Assembly (NCBI GenBank): GCA_934655835.1
Contig: CAKUHM010000090.1
Location: forward strand, 1 to 5,985
Length of the DNA: 5,985 nucleotides
Source: an uncultured Collinsella sp.
Lineage (GTDB): Bacteria; Actinomycetota; Coriobacteriia; Coriobacteriales; Coriobacteriaceae
Direction of reading: 5' to 3'
Shown piece by piece: positions 1 to 5,985 of the stretch. Positions within the stretch are counted from its first letter, which is position 1. Each line of letters starts with the position of its first letter. A program made the translations under genes and the position numbers. The notes below the pieces were generated by a model. That model had not been told where the DNA came from, searched no databases, and saw only the letters and a list, made by a program, of their open reading frames with translations.

Positions 1-5
1 CCGCG

Positions 6-878
6 GTGCGCATGCGACGCCGACTGGGCTTGGCGCCGCGAGCATACGCGCTGCTGTCTTGCTCGCTGGCGCTGGTCGTGGCCGGTGTTTCCGCCTACGG
101 CATGACCGTGCCGTCTATGGTGCAGGCGCATGCCGCGCGCGAGGCACATGTGGGGGGCAAGGCAAAAAGCGACCTGGGAACTACAACCGGATATGCTTGG
201 GCAAGCGTGGTCGCACACGTTGTGTTTGGCGTTGACGACGCAGATGGCGCCGAGGCTCCGGACAACAAGGTCACATTGCCAAACGGCAAGACCATCGTGC
301 TCACCAACACCAAGATCATCAATCGTCTTTCCAATAACAGCGTTTCGTCCGCTGTGAACAAGGCCGAGCAGCAAAAGGGTCAGGATGCGCAGCAGTCGGG
401 GAAGCCCGGCGGTTCTGACGCCTCTAGCTCCGGCTCCAGCTCGGATTCGGCGAGCGCGGGCGGCGGCTCCGGGTCGGACTCCTCTGCCGGCGGGTCTGGG
501 AGCGGCGGCTCGACAGGCGGCAACGCTGGCAACGACGCGAGCTCTGACGGACTCTCGGCAGCTGAGGAGGAGAGCATCCACAGCTGGCTCGTGACCAAGT
601 ACAACATGCTCGACGGCTACGTTTCTCGTGCCAATGAAGTGGTCTCGACCTACAACTCTACAGGGGATCCCAGGCCGTGCGACAGCTTGGTCGGGGAGAT
701 GTTTGTCATCCGCGCCGAGTTTGGCCGTCAGACATTCTCGCCCAAGTCAAAGTGGTATCAGCAGTACGCCAATCTGTGGGGTTGCTATACCAACCTGTGC
801 CAATGGGTTGGGCATTACGGCGATGACGATGTCGCACTCAGTAACTTCAACAACAATGTGGCGGCGCTTGCCCTATGA
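6..878 (+). CDS. Putative exported or membrane-anchored protein with Ser/Gly-rich spacer, function unknown
   Basis: I do not recognise the family of this 290-residue protein. It has an Arg-rich N-terminus (residues 2-6) and a hydrophobic stretch at about 14-36, followed by an AHA motif at 41-43 that could be a signal-peptidase site. It is therefore probably exported or held by an N-terminal anchor. Residues 44-124 form a small region containing LPNGKTIVLTNTKIINRL. Residues 125-184 are a low-complexity Ser/Gly/Asp spacer typical of extracytoplasmic linkers. Residues 185-290 look like a folded domain rich in Trp and Tyr with Cys225, Cys260 and Cys265 (WGCYTNLCQW). The start is uncertain: GTG at 6 and ATG at 12 are both possible, the frame is open to the window edge, and any ribosome binding site lies outside. 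The charged-then-hydrophobic N-terminus argues that the true start is close. Its stop overlaps the kinase start by 4 bp, so the two are probably co-translated. A role as surface sensor or substrate of the kinase is inference. Confidence 0.75.
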   Translation: MRMRRRLGLAPRAYALLSCSLALVVAGVSAYGMTVPSMVQAHAAREAHVGGKAKSDLGTTTGYAWASVVAHVVFGVDDADGAEAPDNKVTLPNGKTIVLTNTKIINRLSNNSVSSAVNKAEQQKGQDAQQSGKPGGSDASSSGSSSDSASAGGGSGSDSSAGGSGSGGSTGGNAGNDASSDGLSAAEEESIHSWLVTKYNMLDGYVSRANEVVSTYNSTGDPRPCDSLVGEMFVIRAEFGRQTFSPKSKWYQQYANLWGCYTNLCQWVGHYGDDDVALSNFNNNVAALAL

Positions 879-2719
879 TGACCGATCTTGCACCCACTGC
901 AGCCCAATCGCTCGGCTGCGATCCCATGGTCGGCCTGCGTCTGGCGCGTGTCGACGGATTTGAGCCCGCTGTCGCGCTCGGCCAGGAAGAGCTGCCTGCC
1001 TATGTGCGTCGCTTTTCGATGCTCTTTGCCGACGACACTACCATGCGCCGTGGCGGTATCGGCCGCGTGACGCGTGCCGTCAACGCCCAGGGCGAGGCCG
1101 TGGCGCTCAAGCAGCTCATCTTGCCGACACGCGATGAGTTTGACGACGACGCTGCCCATGAGGCGCTGGTTGCCAAGTTCAAAGCGGCGTTTCGCGAGGA
1201 ATACGAATGCCACCGCGCCCTTTCGGGCCTTAAGGGCTTTCCCCGCCTCTACGGATGGGGCGAGGTCGATGGTGTGCCTGCGATTGTCATGGAGTGGGTC
1301 GAGGGCGAGACGCTCGCCCGTCTGCGCTCACGACTCGCCGTAGACGATGCCGGGCGCTTGTCGCCGCTTGTGGCGGCGCGCCTGGGCCGCGATCTGTTTG
1401 ATTTGCTGTGCCGTATGAACCTGGTGGGCGAGGGCTTTGTCCATCGTGACATCTCGCCCGCTAACATTATGGTGCGCACGGCGCGCCTGCCGCTCGACCA
1501 ACAGCTCGCCGAGGGTAGCTTTGACCTGTGTTTGATCGACTTTGGCTCATCGTTGGCGCTCGAGCCCGCATCGGCCGTGGCGGGAGCCGGCGGCAAGGCG
1601 TCCTTTACCGAGCGCTATGCCACGCTGCGTCGCGCGACGGTCGCCTACGCTCCGCCCGAGATGCTTACCGACGATATCGTTGACCTGCGCGTTTTGCGCA
1701 TGTCGCCGGCAATCGACGTGTATGCGGCGGCGAGCACGGTCTACGAGCTCATTGCCGGCGTCGCGCCGTACGAGACGACGCCGAGTGCTTCGGGCACCTC
1801 GGGTTCGCGCAAGAAGACGCGTGACATCGCCAGCCCCTATCGCCTTAAGATGGACGCCCCGCCCGATTATCCTGTCGGCGCCCACGCGCCTGGATGCGAC
1901 TTGACCCAGCTTCTTCGTCGCGAGCCCGATGTGGCGCTCGCCGCGGCCGAGCAGGCCCAACAGCTGGGGCTCGAGCCGGATTCCGAGGAGCTGCGCGATG
2001 CGTTGGCGTTTGTCGACGCTCAGCTGTTCGATGTGGTGATGGCCTGCCTGTCCAGCCATCAGCAGGACCGTCCCGAACCGGCAGCGGTCGAGGCGGCGCT
2101 CTCGGCGTTTTGTGACCACTATGCGCAAAATGTCGGTCGCTCGCTTCGCGGTGAGCCGCTCACGCCGTGCCCCATGGATGCGTCCGGCCGTGCCGTGCGC
2201 CGTGCGGCGATGATTGGCGCGGCAGCCGTCTGCGGCGTGGTTTGGACAGCGGTCGTGGTGTCGGCCGCGCTGCTGGCGTCGGGTGCCCGCATGACGCTGA
2301 GTTTGGGGCCGCTCGTGTGGTCCGGACCGCTGCCGGGTATCATTGCCGCAATGGCGTTGGCGCTGCCGGGCGTTGCGGGTGTTGTCGCGGGAGCTCTCGC
2401 GCGCAATCGCCGTTCGGGATTCCTGCAGGGCGTGCTGACGCTTTCTGCCTGTGAAGTTCCGGTGCTGGTCGCGGCGGCGTGTACCGTGTTTTCCCAGCGC
2501 GCCGTGATGAGCGGTCTCGTTGCCGCCCTGATCGCAACCTATGCGCTGACGTGGTTTTTGCTGGCGACTGGTTTTGCCTTTGAGCTGCCCGCTTTGGCAC
2601 CGCGACGCACAAAAGGCCAGATGGCAACACCGCTTGCCGGTGGAGCCGCAGCCGCTCGCGCCTTTGGCGGGCCCGTCGACGCATCGTCCGACTCTATTTC
2701 TACGACCAAGGAGGCCTAG
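875..2719 (+). CDS. Membrane-anchored serine/threonine protein kinase (Hanks type)
   Basis: This 614-residue protein should transfer phosphate from ATP to Ser/Thr of proteins in the cytoplasm. The kinase domain spans about residues 50-410. Visible motifs are a degenerate glycine loop (RGGIGRV, 59-65), the ATP-binding lysine in VALKQ (Lys79), a candidate helix-C glutamate in FREEYE (106-111), the catalytic loop HRDISPAN (190-197, Asp192 and Asn197), the metal-binding DFG (222-224), APPEM in place of APE (259-263), the structural Asp281 and the late Arg399 in QQDRP. All key catalytic residues are present, so it is probably active. Residues 301-380 form a longer than usual insert in the C-lobe. 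Four hydrophobic helices follow (about 443-469, 486-508, 516-538, 544-568), then a short polar tail. No PASTA or other extracellular sensor domain is present. The start overlaps the upstream stop (ATGA); a second ATG directly follows, and no strong ribosome binding site is seen, which suggests translational coupling. It is followed closely by an FHA-domain gene, the usual partner class. Confidence 0.9.
   Translation: MMTDLAPTAAQSLGCDPMVGLRLARVDGFEPAVALGQEELPAYVRRFSMLFADDTTMRRGGIGRVTRAVNAQGEAVALKQLILPTRDEFDDDAAHEALVAKFKAAFREEYECHRALSGLKGFPRLYGWGEVDGVPAIVMEWVEGETLARLRSRLAVDDAGRLSPLVAARLGRDLFDLLCRMNLVGEGFVHRDISPANIMVRTARLPLDQQLAEGSFDLCLIDFGSSLALEPASAVAGAGGKASFTERYATLRRATVAYAPPEMLTDDIVDLRVLRMSPAIDVYAAASTVYELIAGVAPYETTPSASGTSGSRKKTRDIASPYRLKMDAPPDYPVGAHAPGCDLTQLLRREPDVALAAAEQAQQLGLEPDSEELRDALAFVDAQLFDVVMACLSSHQQDRPEPAAVEAALSAFCDHYAQNVGRSLRGEPLTPCPMDASGRAVRRAAMIGAAAVCGVVWTAVVVSAALLASGARMTLSLGPLVWSGPLPGIIAAMALALPGVAGVVAGALARNRRSGFLQGVLTLSACEVPVLVAAACTVFSQRAVMSGLVAALIATYALTWFLLATGFAFELPALAPRRTKGQMATPLAGGAAAARAFGGPVDASSDSISTTKEA
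2708..2714 (+). promoter_or_regulatory. Strong ribosome binding site for the FHA-domain gene
   Basis: AAGGAGG lies 8 nt before ATG 2723 and overlaps the last codons of the kinase gene, whose TAG stop is at 2717-2719. It fixes the start of the downstream gene. It also suggests that the FHA protein can be made at a higher rate than the kinase, which has no comparable site. Confidence 0.85.
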
Positions 2720-2722
2720 GTC

Positions 2723-3661
2723 ATGGCATCTCAAGTTGAGCTCACCCCATGCGGGGCCATGTTTGACATCTTTAAACGCGCGGCCCACTTGAGCCATATC
2801 GAGCTGTGCGGCTTGGTGCTCTCGTCCCGCCCGCTTGCCGACGGCCGCAGCCCGCAGAGCCGAGCCGCCGATCGCTCCTGGGTCTCGCGCTTTATCGTTC
2901 GCGCGCCGGTCGGTACGCTTCAGCAGCGTTTCTTTGCCGATTACGGGACCTCGGCCGCGCGCATTATGTCGCAGCTGGCCCTGCGCCAGCGCAATCCCAT
3001 GGACTCCACGGCTGTGATCAATATGGTGTGCGGCTCTGCCGGTGAGCCCATGGTGCGTGCGCTCGAGGAATGTCACCAGGATACGAATCTCTATCGCAAC
3101 GCGCTCGATCGTCTGTCCCAGGCGGGAGAGCTTATGCCTGCCGAGCGCGCCGAGGCCGTGCTGGTGCTGTTTGTCGCTGTGGGCTGCTCGGCAGATGTCC
3201 GGTCTTCGGTGACCTATGCCATCGACTATGCGCACGCGACCTGTGGCGGAGGCACGTCCACGCCGCGTTCGCTTGGCATGTCGACGACCACGGGTGAACG
3301 CGAGCCCGCGCCGGCGCATCCGTTGGGCCTGCTGCGTGTGCAAAACGGCTTTGTGGTGAGTGCCCCGCGCTGGATTCAGCCGAGTGAGGAAGGCGTCGAG
3401 ATCGGCGCGCTGGCAACGGGGGAGGGCGATATCACCGACGTCGGTGATGACGTCTCGGCTCGCCATGCCCATATCTGGTGCGATGCTCAAAATACCTGGC
3501 ACGTCGAGGACCTGTCGTCTACCAACGGGACCGTGGTGGTAAACGGGGTCACGAGCGTCTGCATCCAGGTCGAGCCCGGCCGCTCCGCCCAGCTCAATCC
3601 CGGCGACGAGCTCAAGCTCGGCGGCTCCACCACCTACGCCATCCTCTTCGGCGCTCTCTAG
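2723..3661 (+). CDS. FHA-domain protein, probable partner of the adjacent Ser/Thr kinase
   Basis: This 312-residue protein ends in a forkhead-associated domain (about residues 203-310), a fold that binds phosphothreonine peptides. The signature is seen as SARHAHIW (245-252) and EDLSSTNGTVVVNG (262-275), with the conserved Ser245, Arg247, His248, Asn268 and Gly269. The usual Gly-Arg ahead of these is IGAL (227-230), so the Arg that normally contacts phosphate is replaced by Ala229. Residues 1-170 form a domain I do not recognise, apparently cytoplasmic, with a hydrophobic helix near 144-155 that is too short and mixed for a confident membrane segment. Residues 172-199 are a Gly/Thr/Ser/Pro linker that could carry phosphorylation sites. 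There is no signal peptide. The start is fixed by the AAGGAGG site. Position 3 bp after the kinase stop implies co-transcription and a role as reader or substrate of that kinase, which is inference from gene order and family knowledge. Confidence 0.88.
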   Translation: MASQVELTPCGAMFDIFKRAAHLSHIELCGLVLSSRPLADGRSPQSRAADRSWVSRFIVRAPVGTLQQRFFADYGTSAARIMSQLALRQRNPMDSTAVINMVCGSAGEPMVRALEECHQDTNLYRNALDRLSQAGELMPAERAEAVLVLFVAVGCSADVRSSVTYAIDYAHATCGGGTSTPRSLGMSTTTGEREPAPAHPLGLLRVQNGFVVSAPRWIQPSEEGVEIGALATGEGDITDVGDDVSARHAHIWCDAQNTWHVEDLSSTNGTVVVNGVTSVCIQVEPGRSAQLNPGDELKLGGSTTYAILFGAL

Positions 3662-3675
3662 CCAACCCTCAATAA

Positions 3676-3740
3676 GTTGCGGTGAAATACGGACTGTTTA
3701 AGGCTCTGAGCAGCAAAAACAGTCCCTATTTCACCGCAAC
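3676..3740. repeat. Long near-perfect inverted repeat (24-bp arms)
   Basis: The left arm 3676-3699 begins GTTGCGGTGAAATA and ends GGACTGTTT. The right arm 3717-3740 is its reverse complement at 23 of 24 positions; the single mismatch is C3690, where the right arm would require G. The loop is 17 nt (3700-3716). It begins 14 nt after the FHA gene stop. A transcript would form a very stable stem, but no U-run follows on either strand, so a standard intrinsic terminator is not supported. The arrangement resembles a dispersed REP-like or miniature mobile element that may also act as a transcript-end stabiliser. No target-site duplication is visible at its edges. Confidence 0.8.
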
Positions 3741-3798
3741 TGCCGTATGGTTCCCAGGGGATATTCTGGTCGGCACTGAGCGTTCGATAGTCACCCAA

Positions 3799-3812
3799 GG
3801 TAAACCTTTACC
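3799..3812. promoter_or_regulatory. Small dyad, possible operator
   Basis: GGTAAA (3799-3804) and TTTACC (3807-3812) are perfect inverted repeats separated by CC. The site lies in the AT-richer island about 40 bp upstream of the candidate -10 element. This placement would suit a dimeric transcription factor, but the regulator is unknown and a 6-bp dyad can arise by chance. Confidence 0.3.
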
Positions 3813-3824
3813 GCCCACCTATAT

Positions 3825-3857
3825 TTGTCGAAATTACACTTGACGGCGGGGTACAAT
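3825..3857 (+). promoter_or_regulatory. Candidate promoter for the nifJ leader
   Basis: TACAAT at 3852-3857 is a good -10 match at the downstream edge of the only AT-richer stretch before nifJ. The -35 is poor: TTGTCG (3825-3830) lies 21 nt upstream, which is too far, and TTGACG (3840-3845) lies only 6 nt upstream, which is too near. An activator-dependent promoter, or a different start site, is possible. If it is real, the nifJ transcript has an untranslated leader of roughly 275 nt. Confidence 0.35.
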
Positions 3858-4139
3858 AAACCCGCATGCGGATTTCCGTTGCGGGCGCTTCCCTTCGCCG
3901 GGGCGTGCCCGGGAGCATCCGGCATGCGGCCTTTGCGGCGCTCGGTCATGTGCAAGACGGGTAGCTGGGCCTGTGGAGCGCGTGCAGCCGCCCCTCGCCT
4001 CGGCATGCCTTCTCTCCACGCCATGTACCTGCTGCTGAGTCTGCCTGCCAGATGATTGGAAGCAACAACGAAAATCCCATCACGCCAACATCCCGGCGAT
4101 CGCCGGGGCCTGTATACCTATATGAGAGGAGAGGGGTAT
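3858..4139 (+). promoter_or_regulatory. GC-rich structured leader or possible ncRNA upstream of nifJ
   Basis: Several stems can be read by eye. CCCGCA 3861-3866 pairs with TGCGGG 3880-3885, with an inner CGG/CCG (3869-3871 with 3876-3878). CCGGG 3898-3902 pairs with CCCGG 3908-3912. GCGCTC 3938-3943 pairs with GAGCGC 3976-3981. GTGGAG 3973-3978 pairs with CTCCAC 4014-4019. A competing long-range stem joins CCGCATGC 3862-3869 to GCATGCGG 3922-3929, which would disrupt the first hairpin. GCATGC occurs three times (3864, 3922, 4003). I could not match this to a riboswitch, T-box, 6S, SRP, tmRNA or RNase P RNA pattern. Whether it is a regulatory leader, a separate small RNA or simply GC-rich spacer is open. 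Confidence 0.35.
4092..4107. promoter_or_regulatory. 16-bp perfect palindrome upstream of the nifJ ribosome binding site
   Basis: CCCGGCGATCGCCGGG is a perfect palindrome. As RNA it forms a 6-bp all-GC stem with a GAUC loop; as DNA it could be a binding site for a dimeric regulator. It ends 20 nt before the Shine-Dalgarno core, so a hairpin here would not block it directly. No U-run follows, so it is not a terminator. Confidence 0.5.

Positions 4140-4141
<2 letters not shown>
4112..4141 (+). promoter_or_regulatory. nifJ ribosome binding site presented in a hairpin loop
   Basis: AGGAGAGG (4127-4134) is the ribosome binding site; its AGGAG core ends 8 nt before ATG 4140. It is flanked by TATACC (4113-4118) and GGTATA (4135-4140), which are exact reverse complements; a further G-U pair (4112 with 4141) would extend the stem to 7 bp. 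The site would sit in a 16-nt loop with the first bases of the start codon in the stem. The site also decides the start: an in-frame ATG at 4122 has no such sequence before it. Confidence 0.6.

Positions 4142-5985
<1,844 letters not shown>

Larger units (their letters stand above)
3662..4139. other. Intergenic region between the kinase operon and nifJ
   Basis: No convincing gene is present in these 478 bp. A 76-codon frame beginning at TTG 3825 has no ribosome binding site and a composition like random GC-rich sequence. The region contains the inverted repeat at 3676-3740, a weaker dyad of TGCCG (3741-3745) with CGGCA (3771-3775), a 6-bp dyad at 3799-3812, an AT-richer island at about 3797-3860 that looks like a promoter zone, and a GC-rich structured leader up to the nifJ start. 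No classical terminator with a run of U after the stem is visible behind the FHA gene. Confidence 0.7.

Noticed and set aside
60..64. Possible lipoprotein signal around Cys19 (LLSC) of the first protein
   Set aside because: The cysteine lies at the beginning of the hydrophobic stretch instead of its end, and the residue at -2 is Leu, so it does not fit a lipobox.
1547..3502. 651-codon open frame on the - strand
   Set aside because: It lies antisense across both the kinase and the FHA gene, has a low-complexity Arg/His/Gly-rich translation with no recognisable motif, and is explained by stop-poor antisense frames in GC-rich DNA.
3717..3740. Right arm of the inverted repeat as a Rho-independent terminator
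   Set aside because: The stem is strong but is followed by TGCCGTATGG, not a U-run, on the + strand, and the - strand has no U-run after the stem either.
3825..4055. 76-codon + strand frame in the intergenic region
   Set aside because: It begins with TTG, has no ribosome binding site, and its translation (Arg/Ala/Gly/Pro-rich) shows no motif. The region is better read as untranslated leader.
4122..4124. Upstream in-frame ATG as the nifJ start
   Set aside because: It would place the AGGAGAGG site inside the coding sequence and has no Shine-Dalgarno upstream. Starting at 4140 also puts Thr31, Glu64 and Arg114 at the numbering I recall for the family.

Overview
The window is GC-rich, densely coded DNA. 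Its codon use and gene content suggest a gut-type actinobacterium of the Coriobacteriia, with Collinsella-like as my best guess. That assignment is inference: there is no rRNA or other marker gene here. All real genes lie on the + strand.

Positions 1-3661 hold three tightly packed genes that look like one operon. The first encodes a secreted or membrane-anchored protein of unknown function, with a long Ser/Gly spacer and a cysteine-containing C-terminal domain. Its stop overlaps the start of the second gene by four bases (ATGA). The second encodes a Ser/Thr protein kinase with the key catalytic residues intact and a C-terminal block of four predicted membrane helices. The third starts 3 bp after the kinase stop, behind a strong AAGGAGG site. 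It encodes a protein with an unrecognised N-terminal region and a C-terminal FHA (phosphothreonine-binding) domain. Together they suggest a phospho-signalling module: the kinase at the membrane, the FHA protein as cytoplasmic reader or substrate, and the exported protein as a possible sensor, effector or cell-surface partner. The operon may begin upstream of the window.

Positions 3662-4139 are a 478-bp intergenic region. It holds a long near-perfect inverted repeat (3676-3740), a small dyad (3799-3812), a weak promoter candidate, and about 280 nt of very GC-rich sequence with several competing hairpins. It ends with a 16-bp palindrome and a hairpin whose loop presents the ribosome binding site of the next gene. 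I recognise no known riboswitch or small-RNA family in it.

From 4140 to the window edge runs the N-terminal half of a pyruvate:ferredoxin (flavodoxin) oxidoreductase, nifJ/por, open at its 3' end. It is a central enzyme of anaerobic pyruvate metabolism. Its strongly biased, C-ending codon use suggests high expression and contrasts with the kinase operon. It is most likely a separate transcription unit with its own leader.
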